This document shows positions 11,785 through 21,898 of a DNA stretch of 64,000 nucleotides, in pieces; position 1 is the first letter of the stretch; every line of letters starts with the position of its first letter. This DNA is from Phytophthora colocasiae (Eukaryota > Oomycota > Peronosporomycetes > Peronosporales > Peronosporaceae), in NCBI GenBank assembly GCA_018806915.1, contig JAGKQI010000103.1:1-64000 (forward strand), read 5' to 3'. The notes under the pieces are model-generated. The model searched no databases. It worked only from the letters and a program-made list of their open reading frames with translations, and was not told the origin of the DNA. Made by a program: the position numbers and the translations under genes.

Positions 11785-12264
11785 CTCTATGTTCATTATG
11801 CTGCCGTACACCTTGCTTTTTCACCGCCCCGCAACAACCCATGCTCTATGCTACAGCTCCATGCGATCTCGACACATGCGCCACGTGCTACTTATCGGTT
11901 GCTGCATTGCTGTATCGCTGTCCGCATGCCTCCTGTACTCTTGTATTTGAAACCTAGCGACCTTGTCTGGGTCTGGCACGCCTCCGATGACGTGCTTAGA
12001 GGTCGCTTGGTCGCTTGGTCCCTTGGTCCCTTGGTCCCTTGGTCTACCCACGAGAAAGCTGCGGAGAGAGCGAGCAGCCACGAAACGGTGTGGGATATTG
12101 TTGGACGTGTCCGATTTGTGTGGCGCGAGTATGTCGGTGCGGAAAGTTTGTAATGGTTGCGCAGTGGCATTGTGGAGCGTGTGGTATGGGAGAAGGTGGT
12201 TTGTAGCGCGTGGTGTGTGTGTCAAGTGTATTTTGTTTGTGTTGTGTGTGTGTGTATGGTATCC

Positions 12265-12338
12265 GGGGATGTAGCTCAAATGGTAGAGCGCTCGCTTAGC
12301 ATGCGAGAGGTACAGGGATCGATACCCCTGCTTCTCCA
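12265..12338 (+). tRNA. tRNA-Ala(AGC), unit 5, one extra base
   Basis: 74 nt because of an additional C in the 3' strand of the T stem. Confidence 0.75.
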
Positions 12339-12339
12339 G

Positions 12340-12411
12340 GCGTGTGTAGTATAGTGGTCAGTACCTCACCTTGTGGCGGTGATATCCTCGGTTCGAATCC
12401 GGGCACGCGCA
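12340..12411 (+). tRNA. tRNA-His(GTG), unit 5
   Basis: Canonical copy; oligo-T stop 12445-12449. Confidence 0.92.
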
Positions 12412-12901
12412 CTCTTATGTTCATTATGCTGCCGTACACCTTGCTTTTTCACCGCCCCGCAACAACCCATGCTCTCTATGCTACAGCTCCATGCGATCTC
12501 GACACATGCGCCACGTGCTACTTATCGGTTGCTGCATTGCTGTATCGCTGTCCGCATGCCTCCTGTACTCTTGTATTTGAAACCTAGCGACCTTGTCTCG
12601 TCTTGGCACGCCTCCGATGACGTGCTTAGAGTCGCTTGGTCGCTTGGTCCCTTGGTCCCTTGGTCCCTTGGTCCCTTGGTCTACCCACGAGAAAGCTGCG
12701 GAGAGAGCGAGCAGCCACGAAACGGTGTGGGATATTGTTGGACGTGTCCGATTTGTGTGGCGCGAGTATGTCGGTGCGGAAAGTTTGTAATGGTTGCGCA
12801 GTGGCATTGTGGAGCGTGTGGTATGGGAGAAGGTGGTTTGTAGCGCGTGGTGTGTGTGTCAAGTGTATTTTGTTTGTGTTGTGTGTGTGTGTATGGTATC
12901 C

Positions 12902-12974
12902 GGGGATGTAGCTCAAATGGTAGAGCGCTCGCTTAGCATGCGAGAGGTACAGGGATCGATACCCTGCTTCTCCA
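12902..12974 (+). tRNA. tRNA-Ala(AGC), unit 6
   Basis: Canonical 73-nt copy. Confidence 0.93.
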
Positions 12975-12975
12975 G

Positions 12976-13048
12976 GCGTGTGTAGTATAGTGGTCAGTAC
13001 CTCACGCTTGTGGCGGTGATATCCTCGGTTCGAATCCGGGCACGCGCA
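12976..13048 (+). tRNA. tRNA-His(GTG), unit 6, one extra base
   Basis: 73 nt because of an extra G in the anticodon stem, just before the loop (CACGCTTGTGG). Weak T4 stop at 13082-13085. Confidence 0.75.
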
Positions 13049-13527
13049 CTCTTATGTTCATTATGCTGCCGTACACCTTGCTTTTCACCGCCCCGCAACA
13101 ACCCATGCTCTCTATGCTACAGCTCCATGCGATCTCGACACATGCGCCACGTGCTACTTATCGGTTGCTGCATTGCTGTATCGCTGTCCGCATGCCTCCT
13201 GTACTCTTGTATTTGAAACCTAGCGACCTTGTCTGGGTCTGGCACGCCTCCGATGACGTGCTTAGAGGTCGCTTGGTCGCTTGGTCCCTTGGTCCTTGGT
13301 CCCTTGGTCTACCCACGAGAAAGCTGCGGAGAGAGCGAGCAGCCACGAAACGGTGTGGGATATTGTTGGACGTGTCCGATTTGTGTGGCGCGAGTATGTC
13401 GGTGCGGAAAGTTTGTAATGGTTGCGCAGTGGCATTGTGGAGCGTGTGGTATGGGAGAAGGTGGTTTGTAGCGCGTGGTGTGTGTGTCAAGTGTATTTTG
13501 TTTGTGTTGTGTGTGTGTATGGTATCC

Positions 13528-13600
13528 GGGGATGTAGCTCAAATGGTAGAGCGCTCGCTTAGCATGCGAGAGGTACAGGGATCGATACCCTGCTTCTCCA
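13528..13600 (+). tRNA. tRNA-Ala(AGC), unit 7 (reference copy)
   Basis: The 73 nt fold as a cloverleaf: acceptor GGGGATG with CTTCTCC, D stem GCTC/GAGC, anticodon stem CTCGC/GCGAG with loop TTAGCAT (anticodon AGC), and T stem CAGGG/CCCTG with loop ATCGATA, then A73. The G3-U70 wobble pair, the known identity signal of alanyl-tRNA synthetase, is present. Position 6-67 is a T-T mismatch in this and every other copy. CCA is not encoded. Internal A and B boxes give Pol III transcription. It is one of the dominant copies of the array. Confidence 0.95.
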
Positions 13601-13601
13601 G

Positions 13602-13673
13602 GCGTGTGTAGTATAGTGGTCAGTACCTCACCTTGTGGCGGTGATATCCTCGGTTCGAATCCGGGCACGCGCA
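13602..13673 (+). tRNA. tRNA-His(GTG), unit 7 (reference copy)
   Basis: The 72 nt fold with acceptor GCGTGTG/CACGCGC, D stem GTAT/GTAC, anticodon stem TCACC/GGTGA with loop TTGTGGC (anticodon GTG), and T stem CTCGG/CCGGG with loop TTCGAAT, then A73. The B box is the perfect GGTTCGAATCC. One G at 13601 is the only base between A73 of tRNA-Ala and G1 here, and it sits where the extra G-1 of histidine tRNA belongs. Eukaryotes normally add G-1 after transcription. Confidence 0.95.
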
Positions 13674-13706
13674 CTCTTATGTTCATTATGCTGCCGTACA
13701 CCTTGC

Positions 13707-13711
13707 TTTTT
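13707..13711 (+). terminator. Pol III oligo-T terminator of the Ala-His pair (unit 7, reference)
   Basis: This T5 run lies 33 nt after tRNA-His and is the first run of four or more T after the start of tRNA-Ala. The same run closes nearly every unit. It is only T4 in units 6, 18, 21, 28, 31, 36, 38, 39 and 43. Positions for the other units are given in the tRNA-His entries. Confidence 0.8.
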
Positions 13712-14153
13712 CACCGCCCCGCAACAACCCATGCTCTCTATGCTACAGCTCCATGCGATCTCGACACATGCGCCACGTGCTACTTATCGGTTGCTGCATT
13801 GCTGTATCGCTGTCCGCATGCCTCCTGTACTCTTGTATTTGAAACCTAGCGACCTTGTCTGGGTCTGGCACGCCTCCGATGACGTGCTTAGAGTCGCTTG
13901 GTCGCTTGGTCCCTTGGTCCCTTGGTCCCAGTCTACCCACGAGAAAGCTGCGGAGAGAGCGAGCAGCCACGAAACGGTGTGGGATATTGTTGGACGTGTC
14001 CGATTTGTGTGGCGCGAGTATGTCGGTGCGGAAAGTTTGTAATGGTTGCGCAGTGGCATTGTGGAGCGTGTGGTATGGGAGAAGGTGGTTTGTAGCGCGT
14101 GGTGTGTGTGTCAAGTGTATTTTGTTTGTGTTGTGTGTGTGTGTATGGTATCC

Positions 14154-14226
14154 GGGGATGTAGCTCAAATGGTAGAGCGCTCGCTTAGCATGCGAGAGGT
14201 ACAGGGATCGATACCCTGCTTCTCCA
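14154..14226 (+). tRNA. tRNA-Ala(AGC), unit 8
   Basis: Canonical 73-nt copy. Confidence 0.93.
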
Positions 14227-14227
14227 G

Positions 14228-14299
14228 GCGTGTGTAGTATAGTGGTCAGTACCTCACCTTGTGGCGGTGATATCCTCGGTTCGAATCCGGGCACGCGCA
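14228..14299 (+). tRNA. tRNA-His(GTG), unit 8
   Basis: Canonical copy; oligo-T stop 14333-14337. Confidence 0.93.
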
Positions 14300-14790
14300 C
14301 TCTTATGTTCATTATGCTGCCGTACACCTTGCTTTTTCACCGCCCCGCAACAACCCATGCTCTCTATGCTACAGCTCCATGCGATCTCGACACATGCGCC
14401 ACGTGCTACTTATCGGTTGCTGCATTGCTGTATCGCTGTCCGCATGCCTCCTGTACTCTTGTATTTGAAACCTAGCGACCTTGTCTGGGTCTGGCACGCC
14501 TCCGATGACGTGCTTAGAGGTCGCTTGGTCGCTTGGTCCCTTGGTCCCTTGGTCCCTTGGTCCCTTGGTCTACCCACGAGAAAGCTGCGGAGAGAGCGAG
14601 CAGCCACGAAACGGTGTGGGATATTGTTGGACGTGTCCGATTTGTGTGGCGCGAGTATGTCGGTGCGGAAAGTTTGTAATGGTTGCGCAGTGGCATTGTG
14701 GAGCGTGTGGTATGGGAGAAGGTGGTTTGTAGCGCGTGGTGTGTGTGTCAAGTGTATTTTGTTTGTGTTGTGTGTGTGTGTATGGTATCC

Positions 14791-14863
14791 GGGGATGTAG
14801 CTCAAATGGTAGAGCGCTCGCTTAGCATGCGAGAGGTACAGGGATCGATACCCTGCTTCTCCA
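14791..14863 (+). tRNA. tRNA-Ala(AGC), unit 9
   Basis: Canonical 73-nt copy. Confidence 0.93.
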
Positions 14864-14864
14864 G

Positions 14865-14936
14865 GCGTGTGTAGTATAGTGGTCAGTACCTCACCTTGTG
14901 GCGGTGATATCCTCGGTTCGAATCCGGGCACGCGCA
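14865..14936 (+). tRNA. tRNA-His(GTG), unit 9
   Basis: Canonical copy; oligo-T stop 14970-14974. Confidence 0.93.
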
Positions 14937-15413
14937 CTCTTATGTTCATTATGCTGCCGTACACCTTGCTTTTTCACCGCCCCGCAACAACCCATGCTCT
15001 CTATGCTACAGCTCCATGCGATCTCGACACATGCGCCACGTGCTACTTATCGGTTGCTGCATTGCTGTATCGCTGTCCGCATGCCTCCTGTACTCTTGTA
15101 TTTGAAACCTAGCGACCTTGTCTGGGTCTGGCACGCCTCCGATGACGTGCTTAGAGGTCGCTTGGTCGCTTGGTCCCTTGGTCCCTTGGTCCCTTGGTCT
15201 ACCCACGAGAAAGCTGCGGAGAGAGCAGCCACGAAACGGTGTGGGATATTGTTGGACGTGTCCGATTTGTGTGGCGCGAGTATGTCGGTGCGGAAAGTTT
15301 GTAATGGTTGCGCAGTGGCATTGTGGAGCGTGTGGTATGGGAGAAGGTGGTTTGTAGCGCGTGGTGTGTGTGTCAAGTGTATTTTGTTTGTGTTGTGTGT
15401 GTGTATGGTATCC

Positions 15414-15486
15414 GGGGATGTAGCTCAAATGGTAGAGCGCTCGCTTAGCATGCGAGAGGTACAGGGATCGATACCCTGCTTCTCCA
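15414..15486 (+). tRNA. tRNA-Ala(AGC), unit 10
   Basis: Canonical 73-nt copy; the unit upstream lacks 4 bp (GAGC) after the octamer block. Confidence 0.93.
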
Positions 15487-15487
15487 G

Positions 15488-15559
15488 GCGTGTGTAGTAT
15501 AGTGGTCAGTACCTCACCTTGTGGCGGTGATATCCTCGGTTCGAATCCGGGCACGCGCA
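15488..15559 (+). tRNA. tRNA-His(GTG), unit 10
   Basis: Canonical copy; oligo-T stop 15593-15597; downstream spacer has the G variant (TGCTGGATCG). Confidence 0.93.
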
Positions 15560-16048
15560 CTCTTATGTTCATTATGCTGCCGTACACCTTGCTTTTTCAC
15601 CGCCCCGCAACAACCCATGCTCTCTATGCTACAGCTCCATGCGATCTCGACACATGCGCCACGTGCTACTTATCGGTTGCTGCATTGCTGGATCGCTGTC
15701 CGCATGCCTCCTGTACTCTTGTATTTGAAACCTAGCGACCTTGTCTGGGTCTGGCACGCCTCCGATGACGTGCTTAGAGGTCGCTTGGTCGCTTGGTCCC
15801 TTGGTCCCTTGGTCCCTTGGTCCCTTGGTCTACCCACGAGAAAGCTGCGGAGAGAGCGAGCAGCCACGAAACGGTGTGGGATATTGTTGGACGTGTCCGA
15901 TTTGTGTGGCGCGAGTATGTCGGTGCGGAAAGTTTGTAATGGTTGCGCAGTGGCATTGTGGAGCGTGTGGTATGGGAGAAGGTGGTTTGTAGCGCGTGGT
16001 GTGTGTGTCAAGTGTATTTTGTTTGTGTTGTGTGTGTGTATGGTATCC

Positions 16049-16120
16049 GGGGATGTAGCTCAAATGGTAGAGCGCTCGCTTATCATGCGAGAGGTACAGG
16101 ATCGATACCCTGCTTCTCCA
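16049..16120 (+). tRNA. tRNA-Ala variant with anticodon ATC, unit 11
   Basis: The loop reads TTATCAT instead of TTAGCAT, so the anticodon is ATC, which would read the Asp codon GAT. The Ala identity pair G3-U70 is kept. One G is missing from the T stem (72 nt), which may make it a pseudogene. Confidence 0.7.
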
Positions 16121-16121
16121 G

Positions 16122-16193
16122 GCGTGTGTAGTATAGTGGTCAGTACCTCACCTTGTGGCGGTGATATCCTCGGTTCGAATCCGGGCACGCGCA
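16122..16193 (+). tRNA. tRNA-His(GTG), unit 11
   Basis: Canonical copy; oligo-T stop 16227-16231. Confidence 0.93.
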
Positions 16194-16673
16194 CTCTTAT
16201 GTTCATTATGCTGCCGTACACCTTGCTTTTTCACCGCCCCGCAACAACCCATGCTCTCTATGCTACAGCTCCATGCGATCTCGACACATGCGCCACGTGC
16301 TACTTATCGGTTGCTGCATTGCTGTATCGCTGTCCGCATGCCTCCTGTACTCTTGTATTTGAAACCTAGCGACCTTGTCTGGGTCTTGGCACGCCTCCGA
16401 TGACGTGCTTAGAGGTCGCTTGGTCGCTTGGTCCCTTGGTCCCTTGGTCCCTTGGTCTACCCACGAGAAAGCTGCGGAGAGAGCGAGCAGCCACGAAACG
16501 GTGTGGGATATTGTTGGACGTGTCCGATTTGTGTGGCGCGAGTATGTCGGTGCGGAAAGTTTGTAATGGTTGCGCAGTGGCATTGTGGAGCGTGTGGTAT
16601 GGGAGAAGGTGGTTTGTAGCGCGTGGTGTGTGTCAAGTGTATTTTGTTTGTGTTGTGTGTGTGTATGGTATCC

Positions 16674-16746
16674 GGGGATGTAGCTCAAATGGTAGAGCGC
16701 TCGCTTAGCATGCGAGAGGTACAGGGATCGATACCCTGCTTCTCCA
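16674..16746 (+). tRNA. tRNA-Ala(AGC), unit 12
   Basis: Canonical 73-nt copy. Confidence 0.93.
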
Positions 16747-16747
16747 G

Positions 16748-16819
16748 GCGTGTGTAGTATAGTGGTCAGTACCTCACCTTGTGGCGGTGATATCCTCGGT
16801 TCGAATCCGGGCACGCGCA
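16748..16819 (+). tRNA. tRNA-His(GTG), unit 12
   Basis: Canonical copy; oligo-T stop 16853-16857. Confidence 0.93.
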
Positions 16820-17309
16820 CTCTTATGTTCATTATGCTGCCGTACACCTTGCTTTTTCACCGCCCCGCAACAACCCATGCTCTCTATGCTACAGCTCCAT
16901 GCGATCTCGACACATGCGCCACGTGCTACTTATCGGTTGCTGCATTGCTGTATCGCTGTCCGCATGCCTCCTGTACTCTTGTATTTGAAACCTAGCGACC
17001 TTGTCTGGGTCTGGCACGCCTCCGATGACGTGCTTAGAGTCGCTTGGTCGCTTGGTCCCTTGGTCCCTTGGTCCCTTGGTCCCTTGGTCTACCCACGAGA
17101 AAGCTGCGGAGAGAGCGAGCAGCCACGAAACGGTGTGGGATATTGTTGGACGTGTCCGATTTGTGTGGCGCGAGTATGTCGGTGCGGAAAGTTTGTAATG
17201 GTTGCGCAGTGGCATTGTGGAGCGTGTGGTATGGGAGAAGGTGGTTTGTAGCGCGTGGTGTGTGTGTCAAGTGTATTTTGTTTGTGTTGTGTGTGTGTGT
17301 ATGGTATCC

Positions 17310-17382
17310 GGGGATGTAGCTCAAATGGTAGAGCGCTCGCTTAGCATGCGAGAGGTACAGGGATCGATACCCTGCTTCTCCA
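17310..17382 (+). tRNA. tRNA-Ala(AGC), unit 13
   Basis: Canonical 73-nt copy. Confidence 0.93.
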
Positions 17383-17383
17383 G

Positions 17384-17455
17384 GCGTGTGTAGTATAGTG
17401 GTCAGTACCTCACCTTGTGGCGGTGATATCCTCGGTTCGAATCCGGGCACGCGCA
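17384..17455 (+). tRNA. tRNA-His(GTG), unit 13
   Basis: Canonical copy; oligo-T stop 17489-17493. Confidence 0.93.
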
Positions 17456-17944
17456 CTCTTATGTTCATTATGCTGCCGTACACCTTGCTTTTTCACCGCC
17501 CCGCAACAACCCATGCTCTCTATGCTACAGCTCCATGCGATCTCGACACATGCGCCACGTGCTACTTATCGGTTGCTGCATTGCTGTATCGCTGTCCGCA
17601 TGCCTCCTGTACTCTTGTATTTGAAACCTAGCGACCTTGTCTGGGTCTGGCACGCCTCCGATGACGTGCTTAGAGGTCGCTTGGTCGCTTGGTCCCTTGG
17701 TCCCTTGGTCCCTTGGTCCCTTGGTCTACCCACGAGAAAGCTGCGGAGAGAGCGAGCAGCCACGAAACGGTGTGGGATATTGTTGGACGTGTCCGATTTG
17801 TGTGGCGCGAGTATGTCGGTGCGGAAAGTTTGTAATGGTTGCGCAGTGGCATTGTGGAGCGTGTGGTATGGGAGAAGGTGGTTTGTAGCGCGTGGTGTGT
17901 GTGTCAAGTGTATTTTGTTTGTGTTGTGTGTGTGTATGGTATCC

Positions 17945-18017
17945 GGGGATGTAGCTCAAATGGTAGAGCGCTCGCTTAGCATGCGAGAGGTACAGGGATC
18001 GATACCCTGCTTCTCCA
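17945..18017 (+). tRNA. tRNA-Ala(AGC), unit 14
   Basis: Canonical 73-nt copy. Confidence 0.93.
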
Positions 18018-18018
18018 G

Positions 18019-18090
18019 GCGTGTGTAGTATAGTGGTCAGTACCTCACCTTGTGGCGGTGATATCCTCGGTTCGAATCCGGGCACGCGCA
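18019..18090 (+). tRNA. tRNA-His(GTG), unit 14
   Basis: Canonical copy; oligo-T stop 18124-18128. Confidence 0.93.
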
Positions 18091-18579
18091 CTCTTATGTT
18101 CATTATGCTGCCGTACACCTTGCTTTTTCACCGCCCCGCAACAACCCATGCTCTCTATGCTACAGCTCCATGCGATCTCGACACATGCGCCACGTGCTAC
18201 TTATCGGTTGCTGCATTGCTGTATCGCTGTCCGCATGCCTCCTGTACTCTTGTATTTGAAACCTAGCGACCTTGTCTGGGTCTGGCACGCCTCCGATGAC
18301 GTGCTTAGAGGTCGCTTGGTCGCTTGGTCCCTTGGTCCCTTGGTCCCTTGGTCCCTTGGTCTACCCACGAGAAAGCTGCGGAGAGAGCGAGCAGCCACGA
18401 AACGGTGTGGGATATTGTTGGACGTGTCCGATTTGTGTGGCGCGAGTATGTCGGTGCGGAAAGTTTGTAATGGTTGCGCAGTGGCATTGTGGAGCGTGTG
18501 GTATGGGAGAAGGTGGTTTGTAGCGCGTGGTGTGTGTGTCAAGTGTATTTTGTTTGTGTTGTGTGTGTGTATGGTATCC

Positions 18580-18652
18580 GGGGATGTAGCTCAAATGGTA
18601 GAGCGCTCGCTTAGCATGCGAGAGGTACAGGGATCGATACCCTGCTTCTCCA
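18580..18652 (+). tRNA. tRNA-Ala(AGC), unit 15
   Basis: Canonical 73-nt copy. Confidence 0.93.
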
Positions 18653-18653
18653 G

Positions 18654-18725
18654 GCGTGTGTAGTATAGTGGTCAGTACCTCACCTTGTGGCGGTGATATC
18701 CTCGGTTCGAATCCGGGCACGCGCA
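18654..18725 (+). tRNA. tRNA-His(GTG), unit 15
   Basis: Canonical copy; oligo-T stop 18759-18763; followed by the shortest octamer block (3 copies) and a G-variant spacer. Confidence 0.93.
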
Positions 18726-19192
18726 CTCTTATGTTCATTATGCTGCCGTACACCTTGCTTTTTCACCGCCCCGCAACAACCCATGCTCTCTATGCTACAG
18801 CTCCATGCGATCTCGACACATGCGCCACGTGCTACTTATCGGTTGCTGCATTGCTGGATCGCTGTCCGCATGCCTCCTGTACTCTTGTATTTGAAACCTA
18901 GCGACCTTGTCTGGGTCTGGCACGCCTCCGATGACGTGCTTAGAGGTCGCTTGGTCCCTTGGTCCCTTGGTCTACCCACGAGAAAGCTGCGGAGAGAGCG
19001 AGCAGCCACGAAACGGTGTGGGATATTGTTGGACGTGTCCGATTTGTGTGGCGCGAGTATGTCGGTGCGGAAAGTTTGTAATGGTTGCGCAGTGGCATTG
19101 TGGAGCGTGTGGTATGGGAGAAGGTGGTTTGTAGCGCGTGGTGTGTGTGTCAAGTGTATTTTGTTTGTGTTGTGTGTGTGTGTATGGTATCC

Positions 19193-19265
19193 GGGGATGT
19201 AGCTCAAATGGTAGAGCGCTCGCTTAGCATGCGAGAGGTACAGGGATCGATACCCTGCTTCTCCA
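19193..19265 (+). tRNA. tRNA-Ala(AGC), unit 16
   Basis: Canonical 73-nt copy, 613 bp from the previous one, the shortest unit. Confidence 0.93.
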
Positions 19266-19266
19266 G

Positions 19267-19338
19267 GCGTGTGTAGTATAGTGGTCAGTACCTCACCTTG
19301 TGGCGGTGATATCCTCGGTTCGAATCCGGGCACGCGCA
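19267..19338 (+). tRNA. tRNA-His(GTG), unit 16
   Basis: Canonical copy; oligo-T stop 19372-19376; G-variant spacer. Confidence 0.93.
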
Positions 19339-19821
19339 CTCTTATGTTCATTATGCTGCCGTACACCTTGCTTTTTCACCGCCCCGCAACAACCCATGCT
19401 CTCTATGCTACAGCTCCATGCGATCTCGACACATGCGCCACGTGCTACTTATCGGTTGCTGCATTGCTGGATCGCTGTCCGCATGCCTCCTGTACTCTTG
19501 TATTTGAAACCTAGCGACCTTGTCTGGGTCTGGCACGCCTCCGATGACGTGCTTAGAGGTCGCTTGGTCCCTTGGTCCCTTGGTCCCTTGGTCCCTTGGT
19601 CTACCCACGAGAAAGCTGCGGAGAGAGCGAGCAGCCACGAAACGGTGTGGGATATTGTTGGACGTGTCCGATTTGTGTGGCGCGAGTATGTCGGTGCGGA
19701 AAGTTTGTAATGGTTGCGCAGTGGCATTGTGGAGCGTGTGGTATGGGAGAAGGTGGTTTGTAGCGCGTGGTGTGTGTGTCAAGTGTATTTTGTTTGTGTT
19801 GTGTGTGTGTGTATGGTATCC

Positions 19822-19894
19822 GGGGATGTAGCTCAAATGGTAGAGCGCTCGCTTAGCATGCGAGAGGTACAGGGATCGATACCCTGCTTCTCCA
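19822..19894 (+). tRNA. tRNA-Ala(AGC), unit 17
   Basis: Canonical 73-nt copy. Confidence 0.93.
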
Positions 19895-19895
19895 G

Positions 19896-19967
19896 GCGTG
19901 TGTAGTATAGTGGTCAGTACCTCACCTTGTGGCGGTGATATCCTCGGTTCGAATCCGGGCACGCGCA
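19896..19967 (+). tRNA. tRNA-His(GTG), unit 17
   Basis: Canonical copy; oligo-T stop 20001-20005; G-variant spacer. Confidence 0.93.
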
Positions 19968-20464
19968 CTCTTATGTTCATTATGCTGCCGTACACCTTGC
20001 TTTTTCACCGCCCCGCAACAACCCATGCTCTCTATGCTACAGCTCCATGCGATCTCGACACATGCGCCACGTGCTACTTATCGGTTGCTGCATTGCTGGA
20101 TCGCTGTCCGCATGCCTCCTGTACTCTTGTATTTGAAACCTAGCGACCTTGTCTGGGTCTGGCACGCCTCCGATGACGTGCTTAGAGGTCGCTTGGTCGC
20201 TTGGTCCCTTGGTCCCTTGGTCCCTTGGTCCCTTGGTCCCTTGGTCTACCCACGAGAAAGCTGCGGAGAGAGCGAGCAGCCACGAAACGGTGTGGGATAT
20301 TGTTGGACGTGTCCGATTTGTGTGGCGCGAGTATGTCGGTGCGGAAAGTTTGTAATGGTTGCGCAGTGGCATTGTGGAGCGTGTGGTATGGGAGAAGGTG
20401 GTTTGTAGCGCGTGGTGTGTGTGTCAAGTGTATTTTGTTTGTGTTGTGTGTGTGTATGGTATCC

Positions 20465-20537
20465 GGGGATGTAGCTCAAATGGTAGAGCGCTCGCTTAGC
20501 ATGCGAGAGGTACAGGGATCGATACCCTGCTTCTCCA
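20465..20537 (+). tRNA. tRNA-Ala(AGC), unit 18
   Basis: Canonical 73-nt copy. Confidence 0.93.
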
Positions 20538-20538
20538 G

Positions 20539-20610
20539 GCGTGTGTAGTATAGTGGTCAGTACCTCACCTTGTGGCGGTGATATCCTCGGTTCGAATCCG
20601 GGCACGCGCA
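20539..20610 (+). tRNA. tRNA-His(GTG), unit 18
   Basis: Canonical copy; short T4 stop 20644-20647. Confidence 0.93.
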
Positions 20611-21098
20611 CTCTTATGTTCATTATGCTGCCGTACACCTTGCTTTTCACCGCCCCGCAACAACCCATGCTCTCTATGCTACAGCTCCATGCGATCTCGA
20701 CACATGCGCCACGTGCTACTTATCGGTTGCTGCATTGCTGTATCGCTGTCCGCATGCCTCCTGTACTCTTGTATTTGAAACCTAGCGACCTTGTCTGGGT
20801 CTTGGCACGCCTCCGATGACGTGCTTAGAGTCGCTTGGTCGCTTGGTCGCTTGGTCCCTTGGTCCCTTGGTCCCTTGGTCTACCCACGAGAAAGCTGCGG
20901 AGAGATAGAGCATCCACGAAACGGTGTGGGATATTGTTGGACGTGTCCGATTTGTGTGGCGCGAGTATGTCGGTGCGGAAAGTTTGTAATGGTTGCGCAG
21001 TGGCATTGTGGAGCGTGTGGTATGGGAGAAGGTGGTTTGTAGCGCGTGGTGTGTGTGTCAAGTGTATTTTGTTTGTGTTGTGTGTGTGTATGGTATCC

Positions 21099-21171
21099 GG
21101 GGATGTAGCTCAAATGGTAGAGCGCTCGCTTAGCATGCGAGAGGTACAGGGATCGATACCCTGCTTCTCCA
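21099..21171 (+). tRNA. tRNA-Ala(AGC), unit 19
   Basis: Canonical 73-nt copy. Confidence 0.93.
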
Positions 21172-21172
21172 G

Positions 21173-21244
21173 GCGTGTGTAGTATAGTGGTCAGTACCTC
21201 ACCTTGTGGCGGTGATATCCTCGGTTCGAATCCGGGCACGCGCA
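21173..21244 (+). tRNA. tRNA-His(GTG), unit 19
   Basis: Canonical copy; oligo-T stop 21278-21282; followed by the longest octamer block (7 copies). Confidence 0.93.
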
Positions 21245-21752
21245 CTCTTATGTTCATTATGCTGCCGTACACCTTGCTTTTTCACCGCCCCGCAACAACC
21301 CATGCTCTCTATGCTACAGCTCCATGCGATCTCGACACATGCGCCACGTGCTACTTATCGGTTGCTGCATTGCTGTATCGCTGTCCGCATGCCTCCTGTA
21401 CTCTTGTATTTGAAACCTAGCGACCTTGTCTGGGTCTTGGCACGCCTCCGATGACGTGCTTAGAGGTCGCTTGGTCCCTTGGTCCCTTGGTCCCTTGGTC
21501 CCTTGGTCCCTTGGTCCCTTGGTCCCTTGGTCTACCCACGAGAAAGCTGCGGAGAGAGCGAGCAGCCACGAAACGGTGTGGGATATTGTTGGACGTGTCC
21601 GATTTGTGTGGCGCGAGTATGTCGGTGCGGAAAGTTTGTAATGGTTGCGCAGTGGCATTGTGGAGCGTGTGGTATGGGAGAAGGTGGTTTGTAGCGCGTG
21701 GTGTGTGTGTCAAGTGTATTTTGTTTGTGTTGTGTGTGTGTGTATGGTATCC

Positions 21753-21825
21753 GGGGATGTAGCTCAAATGGTAGAGCGCTCGCTTAGCATGCGAGAGGTA
21801 CAGGGATCGATACCCTGCTTCTCCA
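21753..21825 (+). tRNA. tRNA-Ala(AGC), unit 20
   Basis: Canonical 73-nt copy, 654 bp from the previous one, the longest unit. Confidence 0.93.
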
Positions 21826-21826
21826 G

Positions 21827-21898
21827 GCGTGTGTAGTATAGTGGTCAGTACCTCACCTTGTGGCGGTGATATCCTCGGTTCGAATCCGGGCACGCGCA
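21827..21898 (+). tRNA. tRNA-His(GTG), unit 20
   Basis: Canonical copy; oligo-T stop 21932-21936. Confidence 0.93.

Noticed and set aside
13829..13900. Possible third small RNA (box C/D-like CGATGACG) in each unit
   Set aside because: The C-box match is imperfect and no D box with flanking pairing was found. A conserved spacer in a homogenised array is not evidence of a gene.
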